Source of the DNA: Paracraurococcus lichenis
GTDB lineage: Bacteria; Pseudomonadota; Alphaproteobacteria; Acetobacterales; Acetobacteraceae
Assembly (NCBI RefSeq): GCF_030657435.1
Contig: NZ_JAUTWS010000024.1
Span: 1 to 64,000, forward strand
Reading direction: 5' to 3'
Length of the DNA stretch: 64,000 bases
Made by a program: the position numbers and the translations under genes
Shown here: in pieces, positions 26,193 to 35,058 of the stretch
Position numbering within the stretch: position 1 is the first letter of the stretch
How the letters are laid out: each line of letters opens with the position of its first letter
The notes under the pieces: model-generated
What the model was told of the DNA's origin: nothing
What the model saw: the letters and a program-made list of their open reading frames with translations, nothing else
Database searches by the model: none

Positions 26193-26762
26193 ATGCCTGC
26201 CACCGCACAGCCTGGCGCTGTCCCGCCCGGCGCCTATGGAAACGCCGCGGCCGGACCCGCCGGCTGGGGTGCGCCCCCCTGGGCCTCGAACGGCCGCCCC
26301 GATCGCGGCTTCGACCATGGCTTCAACCATGGCTTCAACCCTTGGGCCTTCGTCTGGTCGGTGCCGAAGCCGCTGCTGATCGCGGCCATGGTGCTGGGCT
26401 TCATCGCCTTCTGGCCGATCGGCCTCGCGGTGCTGTTCTTCCTGATCGGCAGCGGGCGGATCGGCGGCCGCTGGTCGCGCCGCTATGCCGCCAATCAGGC
26501 GCCGGGTCCCTGGGCAATGCCGGGTGGCTGCGGCTGGCGCGGCTGGGCGCGGCAGGAGGCACCGGCATCCGGCAACCGCGCCTTCGACGAGTACCGGCAG
26601 GAGACGCTGCGCCGGCTGGAGGAGGAGCAGCGCGAGTTCGGCGAGTTCCTGGAGCGCCTGCGCGTCGCCAAGGACAAGGCCGAGTTCGACCAGTTCATGG
26701 CCGAGCGCCGGCAGCGCCCCGCCTCCCCGCCGCCGGCGCCGGAGCCGCCGGCCCAGGGCTGA
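26193..26762 (+). CDS. DUF2852 membrane protein
   Basis: 189 residues from ATG 26193, preferred over ATG 26187 because GAGGAG is 7 nt upstream of it. A Gly/Pro/Asn-rich head contains a short imperfect repeat (FDHGFNHGFNPW). One hydrophobic helix pair region, LLIAAMVLGFIAFWPIGLAV (about 66-90), is followed by the conserved DUF2852 end FDEYRQETLRRLEEEQREF and FLERLRVAKDKAEFDQFM. Inner-membrane protein of unknown function, common in alphaproteobacteria. A strong terminator follows. Confidence 0.88.
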   Translation: MPATAQPGAVPPGAYGNAAAGPAGWGAPPWASNGRPDRGFDHGFNHGFNPWAFVWSVPKPLLIAAMVLGFIAFWPIGLAVLFFLIGSGRIGGRWSRRYAANQAPGPWAMPGGCGWRGWARQEAPASGNRAFDEYRQETLRRLEEEQREFGEFLERLRVAKDKAEFDQFMAERRQRPASPPPAPEPPAQG

Positions 26763-26790
26763 CGCGGCCCGCTGGCCGGAAGGCCGCAGG

Positions 26791-26824
26791 AATCCCCACG
26801 AAGCGCCGCTTCGTGGGGATTTTT
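26791..26824 (+). terminator. strong intrinsic terminator
   Basis: A 15-bp perfect inverted repeat (26791-26805 with 26807-26821; some central bases must form the loop) is followed by a run of T. It lies 29 nt after the DUF2852 stop. Confidence 0.93.
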
Positions 26825-26899
26825 GCATTGGCGCGCAGGTTGTTAATCTCTGTTCAACTCTAAGCCGACATGGCTCGCGCCCTTCACCAAGGGCCTACC

Positions 26900-27892
26900 A
26901 TGCCTGACCCGACCAGACGCGGCCTGCTCGCCGGCAGCGCCGCGCTCGCCACCGCCCTCGCCCGCCCGGCTTCCGCCGCGCCGCGCAGCCTGCGGCTCGG
27001 CCACATCAACGGCGCGGGCTCGCAGCTCGGTGCCGCCTGCACCGCCTTCGCCGCCGCCGTCGCCGCCTCCCCCGTCCTCGCGCCCGTCCTCAAGGTCGAG
27101 GTGCACCCGAACGGAGCCCTGGGCGGCGAGGCGGAGATGGTCCAGGCCTGCCTCGACGGCACGCTCGACCTGGTCTTCACCACCTCCGTCGTGGCCGGCG
27201 CCCTGGCGCCGGAGGCCGGCCTGCTCGATGCCGCCTACCTCTTCCGCGACAAGGCGCATGCGCGCGCCGCGCTCGACGGCAGCATCGGCGAGGAGATCGC
27301 GGCACTGCTCGGCCGGAAGAACCTGCCGATCCTCGCCTGGGGCGAGAACGGCCCGCGGCATGTCACGGCGAACAAGCCGGTGCGCAGCCCGGCCGACCTG
27401 CAAGGCCTCCGGATCCGCGTGCCGCAGTCCGAGGTGATGCTGGCCGGCTTCCGGGCGCTCGGCGCCCTGCCCGAGCCGCTGGCCTTCCCGCAGATCTTCG
27501 AGGCCCTGCGCACCGGCCGCTTCCAGGCGCAGGAGAACCCCGTCTCCACCATCGTCGCGGCCGGGTTCGAGAAGGTGCAGAGCCACCTGTCGCTGACCGG
27601 CCACATCTACAGCGCCGCCTTCTTCGCCGCCTCCGGGGACCTGATGGAGGACCTCGACGAGGCGCAGCGCGCCGCGCTCCGCGACTGCGCCCGCGCCGGC
27701 GCGCGCGCCTCGCGCGAGGCGGTGGACACGGCCGAGCGCGATGGCGTCGCGAAGCTGCGGGCCGGCGGCATGACCATCGTCACGGATGTCGACCGCGCGG
27801 CGATGGCCGCCGCGGCGCGGCCGGCGCTCGAGGCGCTCGGCCGGCAGCACGGCGCCGACCTCATCCGCCGCATCCAGTCCCTCGGAGCCTGA
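26900..27892 (+). CDS. TRAP transporter solute receptor (DctP type)
   Basis: 330 residues from ATG 26900; signal peptide RRGLLAGSAALATALARPA with twin Arg. Mature features of the DctP family: LEV/VEVHPNGALGGEAEMVQ (about 65), ILAWGENGPRHVTANKPV with PADLQGLRIRVP (about 145-175), and FPQIFEALRTGRFQAQENP (about 195-215). It is a periplasmic binding protein for organic acids or similar. No DctQ/DctM membrane genes follow; instead a chemoreceptor starts 4 nt after the stop codon. Confidence 0.92.
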   Translation: MPDPTRRGLLAGSAALATALARPASAAPRSLRLGHINGAGSQLGAACTAFAAAVAASPVLAPVLKVEVHPNGALGGEAEMVQACLDGTLDLVFTTSVVAGALAPEAGLLDAAYLFRDKAHARAALDGSIGEEIAALLGRKNLPILAWGENGPRHVTANKPVRSPADLQGLRIRVPQSEVMLAGFRALGALPEPLAFPQIFEALRTGRFQAQENPVSTIVAAGFEKVQSHLSLTGHIYSAAFFAASGDLMEDLDEAQRAALRDCARAGARASREAVDTAERDGVAKLRAGGMTIVTDVDRAAMAAAARPALEALGRQHGADLIRRIQSLGA

Positions 27893-27896
27893 CACG

Positions 27897-29885
27897 ATGC
27901 GACGATTGCGCTCGATCCCCTTCCGCATCGCGGGAGGCTTCGCGGTCCTGCTGGCGATGCAGCTCGGCGTCGCGGGCATGGTGCTGCTGAGCGACCGCGC
28001 CTCCGAGGAGGCGCTCCTCGCCGATACCGCGGCGACCCAGGCGATGACGCGCGTCACCGCGCTCGAGGCGTCGTTCGGCACCGCGCTCCGGCGACTCGAT
28101 GCCTATCTGCGCAGCGCGGGCCAGGCCGAGCAGGCGGCCCTCGGCGAGGCGCTCGGCGCGCTCGAGACGACGGCCCGTGGCCTCGGGGGGGATGGCGGGA
28201 CGGTCGGCCTCCCGGCGCTGGTCGGGACGGCCCGGACCGCCGTCGCCGCCGTCTCCGAGGCCGGCGAGATGCAGCGGGGGGCCATCGCCGGCCTGACCGC
28301 CGCGATCATCGCCAGCGGCAATGCCCTCGGCGCGCTGGCCGAGACGGCGGCGCGGACCGCCGGGCGGGAGCAGGCGGAACCGGCCACCGCGGCACTGGTG
28401 GCGGCCGGCCGGGCGACCGCCGCCGCGACCCGCTTCGGCATGACCGGCGTGGCGGCGGAGCGCGAGGCGGCCGCGGCCGACATCGCCCGGGCGCGGGAGG
28501 CGCTGGAGACGCTCCGCCAGCCGGATGCCGCCGGCGCGCGGCTGCAGCGCCTGGCCGGGACCTCGGCGAAGGCGCTGGAGGCACTCTCGCGCTCGCTCGC
28601 CGCGACGGCGGCGGCGCTCGAGGCGCGCGCGACGCGGCTCGAGGCGCTGGAGGCGGCCGAGGCCCGCGTCGCGGAGGCGGTGGGCAGGGCCAGGACCACC
28701 CTCGCGGCGGAGCGGACGAGCCGGCGCGGCGCGCTGCAGGCGGCGCTCGGCGCCATCCGGGCGACGACCCTCGCGGCGGCCGGCGCGGCCCTGCTGGCCG
28801 GCCTGGTGCTGGCCCTGCTGGTCGGGCGGTCGATCACCCGCCCGGTCGCGCGGCTGCAGGCGGCCATGGACCGCATGGCCGCCGGCGCGCTCGACACCGC
28901 GGTGCCGGGGCGCGAGCGGCAGGACGAGCTCGGCGCCATGGCGCTGGCGCTGACCGGCCTGCGCGACGCGGCCGCCCGGGCGCGGGAGCTGGAGGCGGCG
29001 GCCGCCGGCGAGCGCGAGCGGATGGAGGCCGCGCGCCGCGACTCGCAGCACCTGCTGGCGGCGGAGATGGAGCGCAGCGTGCAGGGCATCGTGGTCGCGC
29101 TGACCGGCGCGGCCTCCGAGCTCGGCCGCACCACCCGGGCGCTGGAGCAGACGGCCGATGCCACGGCCGAGGAGGCGCGGGCCGCGGCCGGCAGCACCGC
29201 CACCACCACCGAGAGCGTGCAGGCGGTGGCGGCGGCGGCCGAGGAGATGGCGACGAGCATCGGCGAGGTGACGCGCCAGGTCGCCGAAGCCGTGCGGGTC
29301 ACCGGGCGGGCGCTGCAGGAGGCGCGGGCGACCGACGGCACGGTGCGCGGCCTTGCCGAGGCGGCGGCGCGCATCGGCGAGGTGGTGCACCTGATCAGCG
29401 ACATCGCCGGCCAGACCAACCTGCTGGCGCTGAACGCGACGATCGAGGCCTCCCGCGCCGGCGAGGCCGGCAAGGGCTTCGCCGTGGTGGCGAGCGAGGT
29501 GAAGGAGCTCGCGGCGCAGACCGCCAGGGCGACCGAGGAGATCGGCGCCCAGATCGGCGCCATGCAGCAGGCGACGGAGCAGGCGGTCGGCGCGATCCGC
29601 GACATCTCCGTCACCGTCGCGCAGACCAGCGAGATCGCGGGCAGCATCGCCGCGGCGATCGAGCAGCAGGGCGCGGCGACGCAGGAGATCGCCCGCAGCG
29701 CCGCGCAGGCGGCGGCCGGCACGAGCGAATCCTCGGCGAGCGTCGGCCAGGTGACGCGGACGGTGGGCCAGGCGAGCGAGGCGATCCACGGCATCGTCGG
29801 CTCCACCGCCGAGGTGGCCCGCCAGGGCGAGGTGCTGAGCCGCGAGGTGACGGCCCTGGTCGCGCGCCTGCGCGCGGCGGCCTGA
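27897..29885 (+). CDS. methyl-accepting chemotaxis protein
   Basis: 662 residues. TM1 near 8-32, a long Ala-rich helical periplasmic region of about 240 residues, TM2 (LAAAGAALLAGLVLALLVG, about 290-310), HAMP (about 310-365) and a signalling domain with the tip ISDIAGQTNLLALNATIEAS (about 500). It starts 4 nt after the TRAP receptor stop, so the two are surely co-transcribed; the receptor may present ligand to this chemoreceptor. The tip region is almost identical at DNA level to that of the PilZ-bearing chemoreceptor at 8.7 kb. Confidence 0.93.
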   Translation: MRRLRSIPFRIAGGFAVLLAMQLGVAGMVLLSDRASEEALLADTAATQAMTRVTALEASFGTALRRLDAYLRSAGQAEQAALGEALGALETTARGLGGDGGTVGLPALVGTARTAVAAVSEAGEMQRGAIAGLTAAIIASGNALGALAETAARTAGREQAEPATAALVAAGRATAAATRFGMTGVAAEREAAAADIARAREALETLRQPDAAGARLQRLAGTSAKALEALSRSLAATAAALEARATRLEALEAAEARVAEAVGRARTTLAAERTSRRGALQAALGAIRATTLAAAGAALLAGLVLALLVGRSITRPVARLQAAMDRMAAGALDTAVPGRERQDELGAMALALTGLRDAAARARELEAAAAGERERMEAARRDSQHLLAAEMERSVQGIVVALTGAASELGRTTRALEQTADATAEEARAAAGSTATTTESVQAVAAAAEEMATSIGEVTRQVAEAVRVTGRALQEARATDGTVRGLAEAAARIGEVVHLISDIAGQTNLLALNATIEASRAGEAGKGFAVVASEVKELAAQTARATEEIGAQIGAMQQATEQAVGAIRDISVTVAQTSEIAGSIAAAIEQQGAATQEIARSAAQAAAGTSESSASVGQVTRTVGQASEAIHGIVGSTAEVARQGEVLSREVTALVARLRAAA

Positions 29886-30003
29886 ACCGGCCGGCGCCTG
29901 TCCCGACGCCTGCCGGCGGGCATGGCGCGCGGGCCGGAGCGGGCCGCCGCAGGGCGGCAAAGCCCGGAGGCGTGACGCCGCTCCGCAGGTTGGAGTCCCG
30001 GCG

Positions 30004-30071
30004 CATTCCCACGCTGCACGGCCGGCGTGGGAATGGGAGCGGCGGCGGTTCATGCCTGTCGGCATGAGCCG
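30004..30071. repeat. two adjacent hairpins downstream of chemoreceptor gene
   Basis: First hairpin: perfect 11-bp stem (30004-30014 with 30025-30035, arm CATTCCCACGC). Second: 11-bp stem with one wobble (30046-30056 with 30061-30071). There is no T-run; they could be factor-independent terminators or REP-like elements in the 288-nt gap before tadA. Confidence 0.7.
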
Positions 30072-30173
30072 CTGTCGCGGGCCGGGGGTCCTGCCGGACG
30101 CGACGCGCGGCCTGGCGGCAGGGTGGTCCGCGGCGGCCTGCCGCGGCGCCGGCCGCCATGCGATGCTGCGGGC

Positions 30174-30614
30174 ATGACGCCGATCGAGCTCGCCCTGGAG
30201 GAGGCCCGCGCCGCTGCGGCGCGCGGCGAGGTGCCGGTCGGCGCGGTGGTCACCGATGCCGCAGGCGCGGTGCTGGCGCGCGCGGGCAACGAGGTGGAGG
30301 CGCGGCACGACGCTTCGGCGCATGCCGAGCTGCTGGCGCTGCGCGCCGCGGCGGCGCGGCGCGGCAGCAAGTTCCTCGCGGACTGCACCCTGACCGTGAC
30401 GCTCGAGCCCTGCCCGATGTGCGCCCAGGCCGCGAGCTTCTTCCGGCTGCGGCGCGTGGCCTTCGGCGCCTATGACCCGAAGGGCGGCGGGGTGGAGCAC
30501 GGCGCCCGCGTGCTCGCGGCGCCGAGTTGCCACCACCGGCCGGAGGTGGTCGGCGGCCTGCGCGAATCGGACTGCGCGGCGCTGCTCCGGGGCTTCTTCG
30601 CGGCGCGGCGCTGA
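30174..30614 (+). CDS. tadA: tRNA-specific adenosine deaminase
   Basis: 146 residues. Zinc and catalytic motifs are HAELLALRAAA (His and Glu, about 50) and LEPCPMCAQAA (PCxxC, about 80). DPKGGGVEHGARV and HHRPEVVGGL are typical of alphaproteobacterial TadA. The enzyme converts A34 to inosine in tRNA-Arg(ACG), an essential wobble modification in most bacteria. Length is close to normal. A guanine deaminase-like role is a less likely alternative. Confidence 0.88.
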   Translation: MTPIELALEEARAAAARGEVPVGAVVTDAAGAVLARAGNEVEARHDASAHAELLALRAAAARRGSKFLADCTLTVTLEPCPMCAQAASFFRLRRVAFGAYDPKGGGVEHGARVLAAPSCHHRPEVVGGLRESDCAALLRGFFAARR

Positions 30615-30827
30615 GCGGACCGGCGCCGGGCGGCGCGAATCGGCCCGGGACCTCCCTGGCCGGCGGCCTTGCCGGAGGGCAGGCCCGGCGCGGTCATGTC
30701 CGGGTCCGGCGGCGCGGCCTGCCGGCGTCCGGGATGCGGCTGGCATGGGACGCCCGGCCCCGCCCGGCGCGGCCGGCGGGCGGCCTGGCGGGCCTCCCTC
30801 AGCCGGCGCGACGGCCTCGCGCGGCGG

Positions 30828-31007
30828 TCAGGTCCTGGCCTCCTCGACGATCGCGATGGGCTGGGCCGGCGTCTCCGCTTCCTCCATCTCGGCGGGCGGC
30901 GAGTCGGGCTCCTCGGCCGCCGCGGCGGGCAGCGCCGAACTGGCGAGGCTGGCCGAGAGCAGCAGCCGCCGCAGGAAATCGCCCCAGGGATCGGCACGCT
31001 TCTCCAT
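30828..31007 (-). CDS. small predicted exported protein
   Basis: 59 residues. ATG 31007 has an ideal GGAGGTGAGG ribosome site 4-8 nt upstream. The N-terminus MEKRADPWGDFLRRLLLSAS leads to a hydrophobic Ala/Ser/Leu stretch ending ALPAAAA, compatible with a signal peptide; the mature tail is acidic (EEPDSPPAEMEEAETPAQP). Function unknown. It is divergent from the Bug receptor gene at 31291. Confidence 0.6.
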   Translation of the reverse strand: MEKRADPWGDFLRRLLLSASLASSALPAAAAEEPDSPPAEMEEAETPAQPIAIVEEART

Positions 31008-31290
31008 GCGCCTCACCTCCGGCCCGTGCTGATGGCGGTCATGGCAACGCCCGACATGCTTCGTTCCCCTGCCGTCGGCGCCAGTATTGCACGGTCCATG
31101 TGGCGCGATCACGGCAGAAACAATACTGAATGTTTCTAGGGCCCTTCCGGGCGGATCTTCATGTTTCACATGATCGTGAGCTTGATTGCTGAAAGGTTCA
31201 TCGCTTCTTCGGAGCACCGGGGCGACGCCGGCCGTGGCGCAGGTTACAAGCCCTGCCGGATCGTCCGCCAACTCGAAGGAACATGCGTCC

Positions 31291-32286
31291 ATGATCGCCC
31301 GCCGCCGGCTCTTCGCCGCCTCCCTGCTCGTCCCCGGGATCGCGCGGGCCCAGGCGCAGGCCGATCGGGGGGCAGCGCCCGACACCTGGCCGGCCCGCCC
31401 GGTCCGCATCCTCCTCGCCTACCCGCCGGGCGGGAGCACCGATGTGCTGGCGCGCACATTGGCCGAGCGGCTGGCGGTCGCGATCCCGGGACCGGGCTTC
31501 GTGGTGGAGAACCGGCCCGGCGGCGCGGCGGTGGTCGGCACCCAGGCGGCAGCGACCGCGGCGCCGGACGGCCATACCCTCGCCCTCGGCAACAACCAGA
31601 CCCATGCGGCCAATGCCGCCATGGTGCGCGACCTGCCCTATCGTCCCGTCGAGGATTTCGCCGCCATCGGCCGCCTCGCCGAGGTGCACCATGCGCTGGT
31701 GGTGCCGGCAACCTCGCCGGTCCGGACGCTGGCGGAGCTTGCCGCGCGCGGGCGGGGCGGCGGGCGGCTGACCTATGCCTCCTCCGGCGTCGGCTCCGCC
31801 AGCCACGTCATCGCCGAGAGCTTCGTGCGGCAGGAGGGGCTGGAGGCGACGCATGTGCCCTATCGCGGCGGCGCCCAGGCCACGACCGACACGGTGGCGG
31901 GGGTGGTCGATTTCTTCGTCTCCACCTGGCCGCAGGTGATGGCGCTGGTGAAGGAAGGGCGGCTGCGGGCGCTCGGCATCGGCGCGCCGCGGCGGCTGCC
32001 GGAATTCCCGGAGGTCCCGACTTTCGCCGAGGCGGGGGCGTCCACCATGGCGGTGGATGCCTGGTTCGGCCTCTGGGCGCCGGCGCGGACGCCGGAGGCG
32101 ATCATCGCCCGGCTATCCGAGGCGCTGCCGCGCATCCTGGCCGAGCCGGAGACCGCCGCGCGCCTCGCCGGGCTCGGCTTCACGCCGGCGCCGCTGCCGG
32201 CCGCGGAATTTGCCGCCTTCCAGCGGGCCGAAGTGGAACGCTGGCGTCGCCTCGTCGAGTTGACCGGCATTCGCCTGGAGGGCTGA
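31291..32286 (+). CDS. Bug-family substrate-binding receptor
   Basis: 331 residues; ATG 31291. Signal peptide RRRLFAASLLVPGIARAQ. Family motifs are WPARPVRILLAYPPGGSTDV (about 32), VENRPGGAAVVGTQAAATAA, APDGHTLALGNN and the C-terminal lobe HVPYRGGAQATTDTVAGVVD with FAEAGASTMAVDAWFGLWAP. It is a second orphan receptor of the tripartite tricarboxylate type, without TctA/TctB. AT-rich DNA at 31080-31200 could hold its promoter. A terminator follows at 32344. Confidence 0.93.
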   Translation: MIARRRLFAASLLVPGIARAQAQADRGAAPDTWPARPVRILLAYPPGGSTDVLARTLAERLAVAIPGPGFVVENRPGGAAVVGTQAAATAAPDGHTLALGNNQTHAANAAMVRDLPYRPVEDFAAIGRLAEVHHALVVPATSPVRTLAELAARGRGGGRLTYASSGVGSASHVIAESFVRQEGLEATHVPYRGGAQATTDTVAGVVDFFVSTWPQVMALVKEGRLRALGIGAPRRLPEFPEVPTFAEAGASTMAVDAWFGLWAPARTPEAIIARLSEALPRILAEPETAARLAGLGFTPAPLPAAEFAAFQRAEVERWRRLVELTGIRLEG

Positions 32287-32814
32287 TCAACCCCAAGGTC
32301 ACGGCTCGCCCACCGCAAACGGTCACTGGCAGAAGACCTGAAAAGGACCGGTATTTTTCTGGTCCTGTTTTCATTTCCGACTGGCGCCATATCGAGGAAC
32401 TTAGGACGACAACTTTCCTCACTTGAGCTTCTTCATCGCTTTGACACAATTGACACGGATTTTTTAGCTGCGCTGCGGCACCGGCCTTGGGATGAATGCT
32501 GCATCGCCGCAGCAGGCGCGGAGCCTGTTGCGACGACGCCTGTGCCGCGGAGCCAGCCCCGCGCAGGACGAAGATCCCCGGGGACCGGGAGGCTCCGGGA
32601 GATCGTCTGGCCGCACCGCCACCCCGCGGCGGTGTCAGTGGACCTGCTCGACGCTGTCCCGGGACGCGAGCGGCCGGCGCATCGGCGCCGGTAGCCGCAA
32701 GGGGGACGCGCGAGCCGAAGACCAGAACCGATCCGGATGGCGTGGGCAGGCCCCTCGCCCCAAGGCGAGACGGCGTCCGGATCACTGCATGCTCCAAGAA
32801 GAAGGAAGCATCCA
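32287..32814. other. long leader region before the phasin-CBS gene
   Basis: No gene is supported. It holds the terminator of the Bug gene, then an AT-rich stretch (about 32350-32470) with two closely spaced TTGACA hexamers near 32436-32450, the best candidate -35 elements, though no good -10 box follows at 17 nt. From 32470 to 32814 the DNA is GC-rich leader. Confidence 0.4.
32344..32371 (+). terminator. intrinsic terminator of Bug receptor gene
   Basis: 6-bp stem AGGACC / GGTCCT around an 11-nt loop, followed by GTTTTC. It lies 57 nt after the stop codon. Confidence 0.75.
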
Positions 32815-33948
32815 ATGGCCGACACCAACAGCAAGTCCTCGCAGGACACCAGGACCGCCGCCGTCGAGGCGACGCAGCGCGCCGCCGGCGCCGCCAATGA
32901 TGCGGGCCAGCGCGGCTTGGCCGCGGCGGGCGAGGCGGCCAGGGCCGCCGGCGGCATGGCGCAGCGCGGCGCGGCGACCGCGGCCGAGACCGCGCGGCAG
33001 GGCGGCCGGGCCTCGGCCGAGGCGGTCCGCCAGGGCGGCGCCGCGCTGGCCCGGACCGGGCAGGCCGCGGCCGAGGTGACCGCGCGTGGTGCGCAGGCCG
33101 GCGCGGAAGGCCAGCGCCTGCTGGCCGAGGAGGCCGCCGACCGCTTCGAGGAGATGGGCCAGCAGGTGGCCGAGGCGATCCAGCGCGGCACGCGCGAGAT
33201 GCGCCGGATGATGGTGCTGCCGCACCTGGCCGAGGGCGGGTTGCGCGACATGCAGCAGGCGCTCAACGGCCTGGTCGAGGGCGTGGTCCGGACCAACCTG
33301 CGGACCATGCAGGAGATGGTCCGGCTGGCCAATCCCGGCGGCGTCGTCGAGTTGCAGCAGCGCTTCGCCGCCGAGTATCTCGGCGCGCTGATGGAGGGCG
33401 GGACCGTCATCCTGCAGGCGGCGCGGCGCACCGCCGACGAGGCCCTGCAGCCGCTCGAGCGGCAGCTCGAGGCGCGCCGGGGGCAGGCCGGGGCGCAGGG
33501 CGGCCGGGTGGCCGACGTGATGAGCCGCGAGGTGCGCGTGGCCAGCCCGGAGGACACCGTGCAGCAGGCGGCGCGGCTGATGCGGGAGGAGGACACCGGG
33601 GTCCTGCCGGTCGGCGAGAACGACCGCCTCGTCGGCATGGTGACGGACCGCGACCTCGCGCTCCGCGTCGCCGCCGAGGGCCGCGACGCCGCGAGCACCA
33701 AGGTGCGGGAGGTGATGACGCCCGAGGTGCGCTACGTCTTCGAGGACGAGGACCTGCACCAGGCGGCCGACAGCATGGCCGAGCAGCAGGTGCGGCGGCT
33801 GCCGGTGGTCAACCGCGACAGGCGGCTGGTCGGCATCCTCTCGCTCGGCGACATGGCGCGGGAGGGCCGGACGCCGCGCCTGGCCGGGCGCGCGCTCGGC
33901 GGCGTCGCGCGCGAGGGCGGGCTGCACACCCAGACGGCGGCGGAGTAG
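32815..33948 (+). CDS. phasin-like protein fused to a CBS-domain pair
   Basis: 377 residues; ATG 32815 follows GAAGGAAGC. Residues about 10-110 are an Ala/Gly/Gln-rich amphipathic repeat region, 110-225 a phasin-like helical domain (FEEMGQQVAEAIQRGTREM, LQQRFAAEYLGALMEGGTVI), and 232-352 two CBS motifs (VADVMSREVRVASPEDTVQQ then GVLPVGENDRLVGMVTDRDL; VREVMTPEVRYVFEDEDLHQ then RRLPVVNRDRRLVGILSLGD). Phasins coat polyhydroxyalkanoate granules, and CBS pairs bind adenine nucleotides. The fusion suggests nucleotide-sensitive granule or stress binding, but that is inference. No pha genes are near. Confidence 0.82.
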   Translation: MADTNSKSSQDTRTAAVEATQRAAGAANDAGQRGLAAAGEAARAAGGMAQRGAATAAETARQGGRASAEAVRQGGAALARTGQAAAEVTARGAQAGAEGQRLLAEEAADRFEEMGQQVAEAIQRGTREMRRMMVLPHLAEGGLRDMQQALNGLVEGVVRTNLRTMQEMVRLANPGGVVELQQRFAAEYLGALMEGGTVILQAARRTADEALQPLERQLEARRGQAGAQGGRVADVMSREVRVASPEDTVQQAARLMREEDTGVLPVGENDRLVGMVTDRDLALRVAAEGRDAASTKVREVMTPEVRYVFEDEDLHQAADSMAEQQVRRLPVVNRDRRLVGILSLGDMAREGRTPRLAGRALGGVAREGGLHTQTAAE

Positions 33949-33959
33949 CGGCATTCCCC

Positions 33960-33980
33960 GGGGCGGCCAGCGGCCGCCCC
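33960..33980 (+). terminator. hairpin after phasin-CBS gene
   Basis: Perfect 9-bp stem GGGGCGGCC / GGCCGCCCC with a 3-nt loop, 12 nt after the stop codon. No T-run follows. Confidence 0.65.
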
Positions 33981-34013
33981 GTCCCGCGCCCACCCCTCGG
34001 GGCGTGGTCATGC

Positions 34014-34037
34014 CGGCAGACGTCAGGACGTCTGCCG
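34014..34037. repeat. REP-like hairpin between convergent genes
   Basis: Perfect 10-bp stem (CGGCAGACGT / ACGTCTGCCG) with 4-nt loop, flanked by ATGC and TCGGTATC as in the palindromes at 3.6-3.7 kb and 39.7 kb. A related GATACCGGCC sequence overlaps the 3' end of the minus-strand gene at 34147. Confidence 0.65.
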
Positions 34038-34146
34038 ATGTCGGTATCGCAGGCAGGGTTGCCGGGTCCCTGCCGCAGCCGGGCCGCGATGGGGACCCGG
34101 TGCGGCAGCCGCGCGCCATGCCAGCCTGCACCGATGCCGGCCGCTG

Positions 34147-34413
34147 TCAGAGATACCGGCCGCGCTCCAGGATCTCGAGCGTGTATTCCCGGTAGGTCAT
34201 GCCGAGTTCCTCGGCCCGCGCCAGGCGGCGCAGGGCGATCTCGCGCGGCGCCTTCCAGGCCTGCTTCACCTTCTTCCGCCAGACGTAGCCGCGCCAGGAT
34301 TCCTCGGGGTCGAGCGGCGGGCCGTTGTTGTGGCCAGGGCGCGGCAGGGGTGCCGTGCTCTCGGGCAGCGGCGGCAGCGGGCGGCGGCGACGCGGACGTG
34401 GGAGTGGGCGCAT
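34147..34413 (-). CDS. small basic protein downstream of holC
   Basis: 88 residues; ATG 34413 has GGAGGATC upstream. An Arg/Pro-rich head is followed by GHNNGPPLDPEESWRGYVWR, a motif seen in small alphaproteobacterial proteins of unknown function, then KKVKQAWKAPREIALRRL and RAEELGMTYREYTLEILERG. The pattern suggests a helical nucleic-acid-binding or assembly protein; no function is known to me. It lies 46 nt after holC on the same strand and is probably co-transcribed. Confidence 0.75.
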   Translation of the reverse strand: MRPLPRPRRRRPLPPLPESTAPLPRPGHNNGPPLDPEESWRGYVWRKKVKQAWKAPREIALRRLARAEELGMTYREYTLEILERGRYL

Positions 34414-34459
34414 GCGCGTGATCCTCCGGCAACGGTCGAGCAAGCGCCAGGCCAGCCGG

Positions 34460-34921
34460 TCATCCCGCCTTCCTCTCCCAGCCGCGCTGGCCCTGCTGCC
34501 AGTAGGAGAGCGCATGGCCCGCCGCCTTGGCCGCGCTCCAGCGCCGGCGCGCCGCCTGCACCGCCGCCTCGTCGGCGCCGTCGAAGAGGTCCAGCACCCG
34601 GTCGAAGAGCGCGAGGCGCGCGCTCTCGGCGCCGTCGACCAGGAACAGGAATCGGGCGCCGTTCGGCGCCCCTTCCTCCCCCACATCCTCGGCCGTCAGC
34701 CAGATCGGCTGCTGCGCCGCATGCCCCATCGCCTTGCTGCCATGCGGCAGCCAGTCCGGGTCGGTGCCGAGCCAGAGCGCCGAATCGAGCGCGGCCACCC
34801 GCTCCTCGCTGCCGCAGAGGACGAGGGCGCGGCCGCCCGTCGCCAGCACGCGGCCGAGCAGCTTCGGCAGCGCCTGGTCGAGCGGGGTGCGGGTCAGGTG
34901 GTAGAAGGCGATGTCGGTCAT
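34460..34921 (-). CDS. holC: DNA polymerase III subunit chi
   Basis: 153 residues. Starts MTDIAFYHLTRTPLDQALPK, with LLGRVLATGGRALVLCGSEE, LWLGTDPDWLPHG and RFLFLVDGAESARL, all typical of alphaproteobacterial HolC. Chi links the clamp-loader (with psi) to single-stranded DNA-binding protein at the replication fork. In many relatives holC follows pepA directly; here pepA is about 6 kb away. Confidence 0.93.
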   Translation of the reverse strand: MTDIAFYHLTRTPLDQALPKLLGRVLATGGRALVLCGSEERVAALDSALWLGTDPDWLPHGSKAMGHAAQQPIWLTAEDVGEEGAPNGARFLFLVDGAESARLALFDRVLDLFDGADEAAVQAARRRWSAAKAAGHALSYWQQGQRGWERKAG

Positions 34922-35058
34922 GCGGTGGCCAGGGCCAGCCTTACCACGGGACGCGCCCGGCGCGGAGCCGGGACGCAGGTTGCGGAACAGGCGGGCCGTT
35001 AGCGGTTTCGCAGCCTCTCCGGGGCGAGGAATGGCGCCGGTTGCAACAGGTCGGCGCG

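Noticed and set aside
32436..32470. Two TTGACA hexamers as a definite promoter of the phasin-CBS gene
   Set aside because: No acceptable -10 element at 16-18 nt and a distance of over 340 nt to the gene; left as a weak candidate only.
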